The translations under genes and the position numbers were made by a program. DNA of 64,000 nucleotides from Adineta ricciae (lineage: Eukaryota; Rotifera; Eurotatoria; Adinetida; Adinetidae). The DNA lies in the NCBI GenBank assembly GCA_905250025.1, contig CAJNOJ010000058.1, positions 186,001 to 250,000 of the forward strand. The letters run 5' to 3'. Below, piece after piece: positions 1-11,916 of the stretch (positions are counted from its first letter, which is position 1; each line of letters starts with the position of its first letter). The notes beneath the pieces are model-generated. The model made no database searches and was not told where the DNA came from. It was given only the letters and a program-made list of their open reading frames with translations.

Positions 1-851
1 TATTTAACAGACATTTGTAATAGTGATTAATATCTTATCGATATAGAGCGTGTCGTGACAACTCGGAAATAAAAGCTTGGATTAATCTTTTATACACACG
101 CACATATATACAAATCTTTGAGAAAACATTGTTGACAATAGCTTTTCAATAAGGATATGATGAATTATGAGCGGTGGTTTTTCTTGTATTACAACTAGCA
201 TTTTGACAGATATTTTTGTTCAAACATGTCCACTTCCATTGCTTAACAAACGGTCAAATATGCAAAAGATATGTATCTCATGCTTTTAAAATGATTCTAC
301 AGTCTAAGATGTCGATCTATTGTTGTGTATAAGATAAAGCAGCAGATGTCACTCGAAAATTCGTATGGTAATTAAAAGTAAAAGTAACTGAACAAGTCAA
401 AGTGTTCGAATAAAATCTCCTAATATCTTACGTTCGGCTATATGTAAATGATCTATTGGCCATTTGTTCGCCTATGCAAGTCTTCTTACTTCGTTCGACA
501 TATATGTACATAGTCAGTCCATCGCTGAGGCCTTTATTCCTTTGTTTGATGTAGCAATAAAAAGAGCGAATATGTATCTATACATTCATAACGTATATCA
601 ACTTCGACGATGTGTTTTATCTCCAAGATATAGTTTTAAGTTAACTGAATTCAATACCGATTAAAACTTTGCTAAAAACATTGGGTACTAATATTACTCT
701 AATATTATTGACACGGGGCATCATGACACATTATCCGCGAGGTGCGTTGTGTCCAAGTATACTAAAGAGGTACATTAATCATACTATATACTAAACGAGG
801 CCATAATCGGTTTAAATTTCGCAAAAGAAAAAAAAGACTTTTTAATTCTAG
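1..851. other. AT-rich stretch, no gene recognised
   Basis: I see no convincing coding structure here. It ends with a splice acceptor (pyrimidine run then TAG at 849-851), so at least the last part is probably the intron in front of the exon at 852. A 66-codon open frame at 464-664 has no recognisable domain and no splice context. Confidence 0.5.
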
Positions 852-1109
852 AACATCAATCCCAATCCATCACCAGCTGAACTAGAACACCAATCTGAAA
901 TTGCCCAGTTGAACATCGAGTGGCGTCAGGCATTTCAAGATCTACTCGAAAAATTTAACAAACTTGAAAAACAATATATTCAAGATATCGTTGGATTAAT
1001 GATTGACCTTATGGTGACAAAAGTTGAAGCTAACATCGATAGTCAAAAGCGTGCTTTTTCACCTGATGATGTTGCTGAAGGAAGGAAAAAAAGAGCTCGC
1101 AGCAATTAG
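852..1109 (+). CDS. 3'-terminal exon of an unrecognised coiled-coil protein with a basic tail
   Basis: The exon opens right after a TAG acceptor and runs in one frame to TAG at 1107-1109, giving about 85 residues. The middle is helical and heptad-like (EWRQAFQDLLEKF, then LEKQYIQDIVGL). The C-terminus is strongly basic (GRKKRARSN) and could be a nuclear localisation signal. An AATAAA lies 175 bp downstream. I could not connect an upstream exon with confidence; the rest of the gene is probably left of the window or behind a longer intron. I do not recognise the family. Coding status rests on the acceptor, the open frame, the composition and the polyadenylation signal. Confidence 0.5.
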   Translation, partial: NINPNPSPAELEHQSEIAQLNIEWRQAFQDLLEKFNKLEKQYIQDIVGLMIDLMVTKVEANIDSQKRAFSPDDVAEGRKKRARSN

Positions 1110-1283
1110 TGATCTAAGAGTATTACATTACAGAAACGTGTTTTCTTTCTGTTAAATAGTGCTTTTTTGTCTAAAAATTGTGTTCATGGATGCATGATAT
1201 TTTCCTGAGCATGATATTTATTTGTAAAAGTTTCCTTAGTCAATTCTAAATTGATGTCTGTCTTCTATCTATGTGTAAAATTG

Positions 1284-1289
1284 AATAAA
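1284..1289 (+). promoter_or_regulatory. polyadenylation signal AATAAA
   Basis: Canonical hexamer 175 bp after the stop codon of the terminal exon at 852-1109, in an AT-rich 3' UTR. Confidence 0.5.
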
Positions 1290-2122
1290 GAATGATATAA
1301 AACAAATCGATATCTTTTTATTACACCAAAAGAAAATATATTGATCAAGATAGGCGTTTAAATTTGGTTCGGTCGAAATAAACTAAAATAATTCATTTAA
1401 TAATATTATGAAAGGCGCTGTGAAAAAGCTTTTGGCACGACACTGATGACGATTCCACTGCCAGTTCTTCCAGCTAGTGTCATGTGTGAAAGTGCCGAAA
1501 GAACGAAAGAAAAAAAATCGATAGTTCGGAATCAATAATATCAGTAATTTGAGATTTATGGAACTAACGTTGATAACATCATGGAAGAAACGTATCCTGC
1601 AATCGCGATCACACAAAGATCGCGCTGGATTTTAAAGTCCGATGTTCTATGACTTGCACCTTCTAGGTTAAATTGATGGTGCTGTATAGTTAACAAAAAT
1701 AGTAGAAAATTACGTGTTCTTTTCTCGTCATATCCTGCAGAAAAATTCATGCTATTGTTGAAACTTGAACGTCCTTACTACATGGAATACATTCGCATGC
1801 CATCATAATCTAATCAATGAGCATGGTTGTGAATAACGAATTTATCTAAGCACAAGAATGTATCCCTTTGATTTTCTTATTATATACAATCAGAACCACA
1901 AATTGTCAAAGGAAATTTAATGAAGATGAACCTTTATCAAATAATCCTTGTTAATCAAACATTTCATATTGTTGATCCGGCTTCATGTTATTTCGGCCAT
2001 CTTGGTTGTTACGCTTTCAAGCCTCTCTTCTTGTTCTTTCTACTAAGTTATAATTATTAACCAATCAGCTTTCTTTCCATATATTCTCATGAAATCTCCA
2101 ATGATTATTTTTTTTTCTTCGG
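1290..2122. other. intergenic, nothing recognised
   Basis: AT-rich sequence without a convincing exon on either strand. The pyrimidine-rich end (T-runs near 2108-2120) leads into the eL20 5' leader. The homology shared with copy B starts at 2123. Confidence 0.5.
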
Positions 2123-2207
2123 CTTTCATTTACTTATGTATCTTATATTTAATTTCACAGTTGTTTATTTATAGATAAATCTTCTATCGATCTCGGTTGA
2201 AACCAGC

Positions 2208-2788
2208 ATGAAAGCAAAAGGTAATCTTCGAGAATATCGTATCATCGGTCGTAAACTTCCCTCAGCGACCTTAAAAACGCCACCACTTTATGAAATGCAT
2301 ATCTATGCACCTGATGAAGTTCAAGCCAAATCTCGTTTTTGGTTTTTCTTACGTCAACTCAAGCGTGTCAAGAAAAGTGCTGGCGAAATTGTCGAATGCA
2401 AATTAGTTAATGAACGTAAACCATTAACAGTCAAGAATTTTGGCATTTGGCTTCGTTATGATTCTCGATCAGGTACACATAACATGTACCGAGAATACCG
2501 CGATCTTACACGAGCATTAGCTGTTACTCAATGTTATCGAGATATGGGTGCCAAACATCGTGCGCGACCATCGACAATTCAAATTATGAAAATTAAACGT
2601 TTAGCTGCCAAAGATTGTCGTCGACCCCATGTGACACAATTTCATGATGCGAAGATCAAGTAAGAGACGAGCAAATGTTGAATAAGATTTAGTAAAACTT
2701 GATGTTTAGATTTCCAATGGTCAACAAGGCAACGAAACGTTTACATCATCCACGCTTTACAACACGTCGTCCACACACATACTTTTAA
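2208..2788 (+). CDS. RPL18A: 60S ribosomal protein eL20 (L18a), copy A
   Basis: Structural protein of the large cytosolic ribosomal subunit. Two exons, 2208-2659 and 2710-2788, with a 50-bp GT-AG intron that splits a lysine codon. The 176-codon product starts [10 protein letters not shown] and contains the family core [20 protein letters not shown] and the basic tail [12 protein letters not shown], at normal family length. The start is the only ATG in frame that gives the conserved N-terminus. A likely acceptor (TTTATAG, ending at 2174) sits 33 bp upstream, so the leader is either spliced or trans-spliced. AATAAA follows at 2817-2822. Copy B encodes the identical protein. Identification is firm. 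Confidence 0.97.
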
Positions 2789-2816
2789 AACAAGCAATAC
2801 CATAGTTATCGATTCA

Positions 2817-2822
2817 AATAAA
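2817..2822 (+). promoter_or_regulatory. polyadenylation signal of eL20, copy A
   Basis: AATAAA 28 bp after the eL20 stop; the same hexamer is kept at 15328-15333 in copy B. The next gene's start codon is only 166 bp further on. Confidence 0.6.
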
Positions 2823-2988
2823 ATGCTTTTCGATCTATTGCATTGTTTTTGAGAAAAAAAAGAATAAAACAAAAGACAAGAATAAAAAGAAAGCTTCTTC
2901 TTTGTTTTTATTTTAGATTTCTATTTATGTATTAAACTTAAAGGTGGCTATTTGCCACCAAAGAAAATAACTACGAAAGTTTGTGTCA

Positions 2989-5012
2989 ATGTCATCCGGA
3001 CGACCGAGCATGTATCATGTTCGGACATCATCCATGACACGTCAATTGCCGGCAATCAACAACGCCGCCAATGTCGGATCACTAACAAGAGCTATTCAAT
3101 CAGGTAGTATGAACGTCACCACCACAGCGCGAGCAAGACCACCGAGTGGCTATAGACAAAACTCAATGGAGAGGGGCAATTCTTTGATAAGAAACATTCC
3201 AGCATCAAGTTCTTTAGTACAACGACGGACTTCAAACGATGCGACCAGGTCACGAATGGTATCTAATCAGGATCGATCGGTAGGGGAGTCACATGAAATT
3301 CAATCATCGAGCATTTAAATAAAAATTAACTCTGTTTAGTTATCAACAACGGCAGCAACTACGAACAATATGCGATACGTGAATACTGCATCAAATGAAT
3401 CAGCTTATGATTATCCTGAACGTCGTGAATCAGGTGCCTCCAATGCATCGTCAACAGTTGCCAAAACATCTGCATACGATCATCGTTCAGCATCAACACT
3501 GGAGTCAAGATTAAGATCAGGTGGATTAACTGGTTTACAGAACCTTGGCAACACAGTAACTATACATTTTCTAGTAAATATTTCATATTGAGTGTTGTTA
3601 TAATATTCTAGTGTTTCATGAATTCGGTGCTTCAATGCTTATCAAACACCAAACCACTTTTGCTGTTTTGTTTGACAGAAAATCTTGCAGATTACTTGAA
3701 CACATCGTTGACAAGTGTCATGAAAGGTGTTTTAATGCGAGGTATACTTGACAGAACTCTTTTTCTTTATGAGATAAGCAAACTTCTGTACGAATAGAGT
3801 ACGCAAATTTGGTTCGGAAGATGTGGACTTCGTCCGATGGACATTCAGTTGTTAGTCCATCGTCGTTCAAAAATACAGTTGGACGGTTTGCTCCACGTTT
3901 TCTCGGTTATGCGTAAGTTTTAGATGAACATCTGCTGAATAATTTTGTCTCCAACGATAACTGTCGTTCTATTTTTCAGACAACAAGACTCTCAAGAATT
4001 TCTACGCTATCTCTTACAAGGACTCCATGAAGATGTTAATCGAGTACAACGAAAACCGGATCCGATAAAAATCGATGAAAAAGCGGAAGAAAGAATGCCG
4101 TAAGGATCAAAACATTTGTCTTTATACGAAATGGGATTCTTCGAGTTGTTTTAGGGAAAGAGATCGTGCGAAATTCAGTTGGGAACGTTGTTTATCATAC
4201 GACAACAGTGATATTGCCGGTTCGTATACTATTTTCCATCTCTAATCAAGCGTTATTTAAATGGCTTTCTTTCATAGATATTTTTGCCGGACAATTAAAA
4301 AGTACCCTCGAGTGTACACATTGTCAATATCAATCCATAACTTTTGATATGTTTTGGGATTTATCCATTCCATTACCACGAGTAGGCCAGTCTTTTCCGA
4401 ACTGCATACAATTAGAGATCTTGGGTAATTTAGAACAAATCATCAAGTAGTGTACAAGAATGTATACAATTGTTTATGAGTAGAGAAGATCTAGATGGAA
4501 ATGAGAAGCCGGTAAAGTGTAGAAAATGCTCAGTTATTTCGATTCAATGGAAAATATTTAGATGTGCGCAAGATGCAAACAAAAGCGACGGTGTACGAAG
4601 AAATTCTCCATACAAAGATGTCCAAACATCCTCGTTCTTCATCTAAAACGTTTTTCACAAGCTCGTGGTCGAACGAAACTAAGCACCCATGTTGATTTTC
4701 CAATCACTAATCTCCGACTTGACGAACTGTCTGATGTGATGTCTGAAAGCTACGAAGGTACGACTTTCCTCTCACATTCATTCACACACAGAAAAAAACC
4801 CTCTGTTTTCAGGGCCTCCTCCAGTTTACAATCTATTTGGCGTATCCAACCATAGTGGTACAGCGTACTCTGGTCACTACGTTGCCCAATGTAAACATCC
4901 ATTTACTAATCAGTGGCATGAATTCAATGATTCATCAGTTAGCACCTTAAATGAAAAATCTCGAATAATATCATCAAACGCTTATGTGCTATTCTATGAG
5001 CGACATATGTAA
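2989..5012 (+). CDS. USP2: ubiquitin carboxyl-terminal hydrolase, USP2/USP21 class, copy A
   Basis: Cysteine protease that removes ubiquitin from proteins. Ten exons (2989-3279, 3340-3555, 3612-3741, 3798-3912, 3980-4099, 4155-4219, 4278-4381, 4434-4511, 4562-4757, 4813-5012) sum to 505 codons with consistent phases and introns of 48-67 bp. The first ~170 residues are Ser/Arg-rich and low in complexity. The catalytic domain then opens with [18 protein letters not shown]; the catalytic Cys codon is 3612-3614, the first codon of exon 3. The domain continues with [20 protein letters not shown], a zinc ribbon with two CxxC pairs (ECTHC and MCARC), LVLHLKRFS, and the His box SGHYVAQC (His codon 4875-4877), followed by WHEFNDSSV. 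All catalytic elements are present. Similarity to vertebrate USP2/USP21 is from memory; the exact subfamily is less certain than the enzyme class. Confidence 0.92.
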
Positions 5013-5530
5013 CAGAAAAGAATCTTTATTTTTATTTTCTTTTTGTTTTATCAAAGTTTTGTTTTGTAAAATCAGATCTTCCGAATGGGACATTTTTAAT
5101 CGATTATCATTCGAGATTTTTTTCTCTCTCTTTCTTTCTCTTTTGTTTGATTTCTTCCTTTTCGAGCAAAACATTTTGTGTGTATGTGCGTGCGCACGGG
5201 CTTGCATTTACTGCTGAAAAATAATAATGGAATATTGATGAAATCATCATTCTATGAGCGACTTTACTTCAGGCCACGCAGAAGGTTCAAAACAAGCTAA
5301 ATTTAGATGACATATTACGTAGTTTCTTGAAACTTTACCGGCGGGCAATGACATTCATAAAAAATTCTCGGAACTTTCAAAACTATTTTGTCATCTAGTA
5401 TCAGAGGAAATGCAAACAAGTGTCTATACAACCATTGAAGATAAATTATTTTATGTCAATCATTCGTAGCAAATCCGCTTCGCAGATATGGCGGTCAAAA
5501 ATAGAAATAAATCATCATTTCTTCTAGTTA
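5013..5530. other. convergent 3' region between USP and EB-module genes
   Basis: Pyrimidine-rich low-complexity DNA (TTT/CTCTCTTTC runs near 5116-5160) serving as the 3' UTRs of two convergent genes. The open frames on both strands here are low-complexity artefacts. Confidence 0.5.
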
Positions 5531-6831
5531 CTAATTGCAAACTGTGGCTGTGGCATTCCAACTTGTACCTGTCGGGCAATTGCATGTTCCCGAAGGACAT
5601 TGAAGCGATATAAGACATGTATAATTAAGTGATGCTGTACATGAACCACCATATGAAGCGCGACTGACTAAAATAGATATGAAAGTAGGGAAATGATTTT
5701 CGTACAAATGAACTACATACCGCATTGATTCGAAGCTGGATCAAAGTATTGAGTGTTAGCACAATTACAAGTATAATCTCCTAAGTATCGTGAACAGTTA
5801 CATACACCTGCCACCGTTGGACAGCTTAATGTTGGAATACAATCACTGTCAAATGTGCAGGGTTCGGAATAATTAAGCCGTGGATCTACAAAAAAGTGTG
5901 TGTTCAGATTCTCAAACGAATATTTCTTCTTCATACAGCATTGTTGAAAGTTATAATTCCAATAGTTAGCTGCGTCACATACACATTGACTGTTATTACA
6001 AGAAAGACCTCGACTTGAATCACATTGACTTGGTGATGTACAGCTGCCATTATATTTCGCAAAGGAACCTAAAATTATATGACATATAGACGATTTACTG
6101 CGAAAGTGCAGGTCGATTATGTTGTGTTCTCATAGTGTTTTTAGTTTCATGTGCAGAACAAAACAACTTTTTCACTAAGAGGTTATCTCTAAAAAAAATA
6201 ATCTAAACCCATATATGGATTACAAAACGCTCTGTAAACTACAGCATGAAATTATAATAAGCACTCCCGATGTTTTAACTCTAGTTCAAGTCGTACGTAC
6301 ATGTACTATTCGCTGGATTCCACATTGTACCCGAACTACACACACAAAATCCACTTGGACAATAGAGACCCTTCGATGAAATGCATTGATTTGAGCCTGG
6401 ACTGCACGCTTGATTATATGAAAGCGAGTTATCAGCGGTGGTCGATGCTAAAATACAAGAAAAAGTGTTCACGGAAGTTCAGGTATTAATCATCTAATCA
6501 GTATACATTTCTGACTAACTATCACACCAACGACAACTGCAACCACAATTGCCAGAATAATAACACCAGTTACAACAATGGCAATGACAACTTTTTTCTG
6601 CTTTTTGGGTTTATCATTGAATACACCTTTCTAATCAATGAAAGGTGGAGTAATTTATGCAAAAAGAAATAATAAACGAAAAACTTAACATACATTATGT
6701 AAATTTGGATTCCAGCTTTGCTCATCGAAACCTTGTCCACCCTCGTCATTTCGTGGAATTTGTCTGATATCCACACTATCATTGAATTGAATATTTCTCG
6801 GAGTAACCCGTGCTGGCTTTTGCGTCGTCAT
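5531..6831 (-). CDS. type II membrane protein with EB-type cysteine modules, copy A (short form)
   Basis: Six exons on the minus strand: 6694-6831, 6528-6630, 6301-6447, 5937-6068, 5721-5885, 5531-5667; 274 codons, all phases consistent. The N-terminus is cytoplasmic-like and polar (start MTTQKPARVT). A Lys-rich stop (DKPKKQKK) is followed by one ~22-residue transmembrane helix (VVIAIVVTGVIILAIVVAVV). The rest is a Cys-rich ectodomain of repeated modules such as SPGSNQCISSKGLYCPSGFC, which fit the EB module described in worm and rotifer proteins. It is probably a surface protein; the ligand is unknown. Compared with copy B (379 aa) this copy lacks 106 residues through an in-frame deletion inside its fourth exon. 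The donor after exon 2 (GTGTGA) is weak but is the one that keeps phase. Confidence 0.8.
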
Positions 6832-7688
6832 TGTGCAACGTTTGATCACTAAGTAGACACAACGAACAGTCTTCCGATTCTATGTAACCAGTAATAATAT
6901 TTAAACTAAAACGAAAAGTAAACAACCGTTTTTTTCTTCACTTGTTGTCAATCAATGGTAAATCAAAGAACTGTGCAAAAAATACAGCTACACTCTTTCT
7001 GTTCTCGCCGACGAAAACAAAACAAGACGTAAGATTCAATTTGATCATTGGTAAAAATACAAAATTCAAGAAGAAAGAAAACATCACCAAATAACACTCG
7101 ATGTATTTATTCAACACGAATTGACTAATGGAATTCAGTCATTCTGAAAATTGGTATGGGTGGATCCGTTTAGCACACATACCCCCGCTGGATATTGTTA
7201 AATAGTCACGCATTTAGAATAACTAGAAGTTAATCACATGGTACGCACTATTTTTCTGTTCAAGAACAAGTATTTTCTATCAATCGGTGGTCAAGCTTGA
7301 CTGATACAATAGTCGGACGATTCTTTTTGCTCGTCATCCATCGAATGATTACATAAATATTATTCTTTTTCAAGCTTATTTATTCTAGTCATTGTTAACG
7401 ATCCGATGTTTTCGTTGCTAAACGTTCGTATTTACTGGTTGAATAAATCGAATATTGATGAGCTCTGATGTTTTTTTTGTTTAGTTTACAAATGCAACAA
7501 AGTCTAAGATAAAAAAAGCTAGATGAATAATCTTTTTATCGTGCAAAGAGACTTCTCAGCGACCTCTCTCCGACGTTGATAAAACTTAATGAATCATTTT
7601 CCTGCATATAAGTCAACAATTCTTCATCTACCTTGCTAGTTTATCGCATACAGACATTGACGTTAACATTTTTTGTGTGATCATCAGA
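6832..7688. other. divergent intergenic region, EB-module gene / CHMP5
   Basis: About 860 bp between two divergent start codons, presumably holding both promoters. It is AT-rich; I recognise no gene or element. Copy B (19771-20618) matches with scattered substitutions and small indels. Confidence 0.5.
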
Positions 7689-8964
7689 ATGAATCGATTT
7701 TTTGGACATTCGAAATCTAATGCGGCACCTAAACCCACTTTGAACGACACTGCAGCAACCATCGACCTGCGAGTAGAAACGATCAATAAGCAAATCGCTT
7801 CCGTTGAGCAAGGTTCATCCGAAAAATAAACAATCATGCTCATCTCAAATATTTTTCTTTAGAATTACAAGCTTATAGTCGACTACCTCCATCAAAAAAA
7901 GTTCGTGATTATTGATTTAATCATTCTCAGATCAAATTTATCTGCTTTCAGGCCAGTCAAAAAGCACGTGCAATGGCACTTCTGAATAAGAAGAAAATGT
8001 ATGACATTTCTGGTTAATAGGTGTGCCTAATTCAATTGATAAGTTTAGGTATGAAAGACAACGAATGACATTGGAAGGACAAGCTTCGAATATCGGTGCT
8101 ACAGCTTTTGCTGTTAGCAATATTGAAACGCAAAAGCAGATGGTAGGAATACTTTGCTGCAGTTTGAGTGTTGTATTTCTATGATTGTTCTTTTTAGTAC
8201 AACGGATTGAGAGATGCAAAAACGCAGTTAGCCAAAGGTTATAAAGATTTGAAAATCGATAAAGTTGAGGTATGTACTAAAATCCGTTTTTCAATAAGAT
8301 AAGAGAAAGAATGATCTGATAGACAGACTACATCTTATTCCTATAAATACATTAGCGAGCATTCAGAAAGTTATTTATAGTTGCTTGATAACACTTCTAC
8401 TAGGCAAAGATTCGATCATAAAAATGATTTACAATCATAAAATAACACTTCGATAAGATTTTAACACCCAAATTAAGTGAAACAAGTGTGCCTAAAGTGC
8501 AAAGATATTTCACGCACAGTTTACAATCAGTTATTCGTTGATACTTATAGACGCTTATGGATGAACTTGATGATCAACTTCTTGATCAAGAAGAAATGAA
8601 CGATATGTTTAGTCGACCTATTGGTCAAGATACCTATATGACCGATGCAGATCTTGAGAATGGTATGAAACAAAAGAAGCCCATGCATTGAATAAACTGT
8701 TTCTATCCTTTTTTAAAGAATTAGCTGGTCTTGCTGAAGCTGAATATGGTATAGAATCGAATGCTATGTTCAATGATTTACATGCACCTAGTGTGCCAAT
8801 TCAACCGATTGATGCAGGTTCTACAACTGCATCGACGACAGCCAAGGTTTGTCTTCATCTTTTGTTTATTATTTTGATATCTATCGGTCGCTTTCAACTA
8901 GGATGGTGTCGGCGTAGATGAATTTGGCTTACCGAAACTTCCAGCAACAGGAATGAAAAACTAA
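7689..8964 (+). CDS. CHMP5: ESCRT-III subunit CHMP5 (Vps60), copy A
   Basis: Snf7-family protein that works late in multivesicular-body sorting and membrane scission at endosomes. The start MNRFFGHSK matches the family's MNRLFG opening. Exons are joined through short introns plus one of about 280 bp (8271-8550): a basic N-terminal helix (KARAMALLNKKKMYERQRM), a central helical core (IETQKQMYNGLRDAKTQL, GYKDLKIDKVE), the acidic C-terminal half (LMDELDDQLLDQEEMNDMF) and a final exon with the conserved CHMP5 end GVGVDEFGLPKLPA. The product is about 225 residues, near the usual length. It is intact in both copies. Its 3' end overlaps that of the opposite-strand gene at 9013-9553. Confidence 0.93.
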
Positions 8965-8990
8965 GACAACGGATTGCTCTAGCATTTACA

Positions 8991-9011
8991 AATAAAATTT
9001 GATTATTTATT
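8991..9011. promoter_or_regulatory. back-to-back polyadenylation signals of two convergent genes
   Basis: AATAAA on the plus strand at 8991-8996 serves CHMP5. TTTATT at 9006-9011 is AATAAA on the minus strand, one base beyond the stop codon (9013-9015) of the cysteine-rich gene. Each mature 3' end should therefore extend past the other's signal. Copy B repeats this (21918-21923 and 21933-21938). Confidence 0.6.
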
Positions 9012-9012
9012 T

Positions 9013-9553
9013 TTAAAAACATTTTTTATAACACGACATTTTACCCATAACTGTCCATCTCACACATCGACATTTACCCGAACAGCATTGATAATCTCGC
9101 GCACAGAAACTGTCCGTCAGACGACATGCTTCTTGATTGGTAGAAACCAGAGCTGTTCCTGGTCCACCGTAGGTATAATAGTATGAAGAAGATATCGGCA
9201 ACATAAAGGACGATGGCTGGCCAAGATCACGTGTGTCACGAGCATATTGATCAGGATGGAAACGACGTGATTGAACATACGTTGAAGAACGTTCACGAGC
9301 ACGAACCTGTTTGTATTGTTGTTTATAAAAGGCTTTCAAAGAATTGGCTCCGGTATTGAGAAGATCGATGTTCAAATTCGATGAACGGATTCGACCTGAT
9401 GATTGACCATAGAGTTCTCGAGCTAAAAATAACCGATGCCGTTTTCTCTTCAAACAAAGTTAATTTTTTAACAATCAATTATTTACCTGCATCAAGCTGT
9501 CGTTTGTTTGTTAACAAAACAAAAAAGGTTCCTAATAGAATCAATCGTATCAT
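9013..9553 (-). CDS. secreted protein with C-terminal eight-cysteine knot-like domain, copy A
   Basis: Two exons, 9487-9553 and 9013-9422, separated by a 64-bp intron; 158 residues. Exon 1 encodes a hydrophobic signal peptide (start MIRLILLGTFFVLL). The middle is polar, Arg/Tyr/Ser-rich and carries RARER-type basic sites. The last ~38 residues hold all eight cysteines of the mature protein in the pattern C-x6-C-x5-CC-x3-C-x-C-x10-C-x3-C. That resembles inhibitor-cystine-knot or similar disulphide-rich folds, which occur in many secreted proteins with varied roles, so I assign no function. Copy B differs by only a few residues, none of them cysteines. Confidence 0.75.
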
Positions 9554-10494
9554 ATAGCTATTTCTTTTCTAGTGACACACCATTCAACAGGTAACTGAAC
9601 TTTTCCTCTTCTTTTGAGAGAATAACGACGGTCATATCTTTTGCTTAACAGGTCATCTACAGATAGTGTCTCTCTCTCTCTTTCTCTCTCTTTCTTTCTC
9701 TTCCGTCGAGCAAGCACACGGAGACAGAGAAAGGTCATATAATCTCTAGACAAGAGAAAGACATAAAGTTGATTGACATTGCTCACCTAGTCAAATATTT
9801 TGAAATAAAATAAATAAATTATTAATGAAACCACGTTGTTCATGAGAATACATGCTTTCAAACTCATTAGCAAAAGCTTTTGCTAAGAATACTATGTTAG
9901 AATAATGAAAATCAATAAGCAAATGTATTTCTTCAAAATATGAACTACTAATGATAACTCGCTAAAACCAGATGATCCGTACAGCACAATATCGCATGAC
10001 TGGAATAAGTTCTTTAACATTTTTTAAACCAACAATATCATTCCATGTCGTTTTAACGATTCCTGCACCTCTTCTCGAATTGTAGTAACATAGATTTTGA
10101 ACCTAACGATGCTCCTTATGTAGTTCCATATTTGTTGTGTGCATACGAAGAATCGCTAAATGACCAACAATATAAACTCTTATGTGAAAGTGATGACATA
10201 ACTTTAATCTTCACCAGCTATTCTACTGATTCAGTGGACACAGATGTCTATATATAATATTAGAAACTCAGTCTGTACCAACACACACTTTGTCTTCCCG
10301 AATTGGAATTTTTGCACCAAGAGCAAAACCTTTGCAGTACACTCTTCGTAAAATTCAGAGCAAGTTTGATAAGATATATATAGAGACGCCATTCTACGTA
10401 CTTATCATATCTTTTTTTAATGGCTAAAAGGTAGAGAACCTGTAAGCAACGTAAACGATTTCGCCTTTATATAAATAGATTATTTTTGAATATC
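9554..10494. other. intergenic with CT-rich tract and a coding-like relic
   Basis: Holds a CTCT/TTTC tract (about 9669-9710) in the presumed promoter of the cysteine-rich gene. From 10093 to 10257 there is a 54-codon open stretch (reads DAPYVVPYLLCAYEESLNDQ) without a start codon. The equivalent in copy B is interrupted by a 14-bp insertion and a stop. I read this as a decayed exon of unknown family. Confidence 0.35.
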
Positions 10495-11916
10495 ATGCTG
10501 TTTACACTATGTCTTTGTGAATATGTAGTTTTCGTTATTTTGATTGTCTATTGGAAAGTTATCCATCCATCAAGGTATATGTATTATATCGTTCGGAAAC
10601 AAGAAACTATTCATTCCTCTCATCGGTCAAACATCTGAATTACGTTGTTACCGCGAAGAAGATGACGACAAAACATGGATCAATGTATATCCTCGCCTTG
10701 CTATTCAAGATCTCGAAAAACTAAGTGGCATCCTCGGACGAGTGCAAGTCGAACATTTTTGTCAACCAGTTGATTTTAGTTTTTGACTGAAACTACTAAT
10801 TGGTACACACAATCTTCCTGTTAGTAATGATAAGGAACATGAGCGTGCACGAAAGATGCGCAATTCGGCATTTCATTCCGATAATCTTCAATCGCTGATA
10901 CAAATTATGATTGAACATACACTGGAAACGATCGATACTCGTCTTGAATATTCTTTCGTTGCTAACATTATCGATCATTGTCTCAAGCACACTTGGAACA
11001 GATATTGGACGTGATTCAAATAGTTAAGATCTGATCGTGCGAACATTCGCAAAGCTCTCGCTTATTGTTTTGCGCGATTGTCCGTCTTTATTCCTATACT
11101 TTCACAGTTACTCTTCTGCAAAAAAGAATATTACTGATCAAGATGCACAAGAATTAGCAGATTCGTCCAGACAATTATCAACGCTCGTCGTCAAGGTCGA
11201 TCGCATAGTGAATGTGTCAATATTGATCTTCTTCTTTCTACTGTTGACAACCAAAATCAAGGATTTACAGATCACGAAATTCGCGATCAAGCATTAACAT
11301 TCATTCTCGCAGGTCACGAAACGACAAATAATTTAATGGCTTAGGTTATGTATGAATTCATGATTAATCCAACTGTCTATCGTGACTGTTAAAATGGAAT
11401 CGATCGAGTTTTATCAGATGGTCTTCCACTAACCTTTGCACAACTGAATCAACTGCCAATCATCGAAACTGTCTTAAAAGAAACACTTCGCTTGCATCCA
11501 CCAGCACTTTTCTTTACTCGTCAATGTATTAAAGAACAAATAATTGGCAAAACAAGTGAACGTCTAATTACGAACCCCGAAAGGGCTGACAATTCTTACA
11601 AATGCCTATGCAACTCATCAACGGGCTGAATATTGGCTACAATCAACTGTATTTGATTACACACGATGGTTACGTGATTCAACTACTGGTTAAAAACCTA
11701 AATTAGCGCATCTTTTTTGCTATTTGCCGCTGAACCGTCTTAGAAGGTAAAGTGATGCTAGAAATGTTTGTACAATGATGCCATTTCGAATTAGAAGTAG
11801 GATAACAAGTGACTCTTGAGGTTCGAATAACAATGCGACCTAAATACGATCTCCGAGTGAGAAATATGCAACGCTTTTTATTGGGTCATAGAACTGTGTT
11901 CTTTATGTATGCATAG
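10495..11916 (+). pseudogene. cytochrome P450 pseudogene, copy A
   Basis: Intronless relic of a microsomal P450 mono-oxygenase. It still shows the N-terminal anchor (MLFTLCLCEYVVFVILIVY), a C-helix-like region, the I-helix oxygen motif AGHETT (after a frame change), the K-helix ExxR as KETLRLHPPA, and the C-terminal strand end near 11860. It is broken by deletions after the anchor, stops in several places (including a tryptophan position after AGHETTNNLMA read as TAG), frame changes, and loss of most of the haem-binding loop near 11720-11740. Copy B keeps more of the sequence but is also dead. Clan 3/4 membership is a guess from the motifs. Confidence 0.88.

Noticed and set aside
464..664. 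66-codon open frame on the plus strand
   Set aside because: No domain, no splice context, no link in phase to the exon at 852; likely chance.
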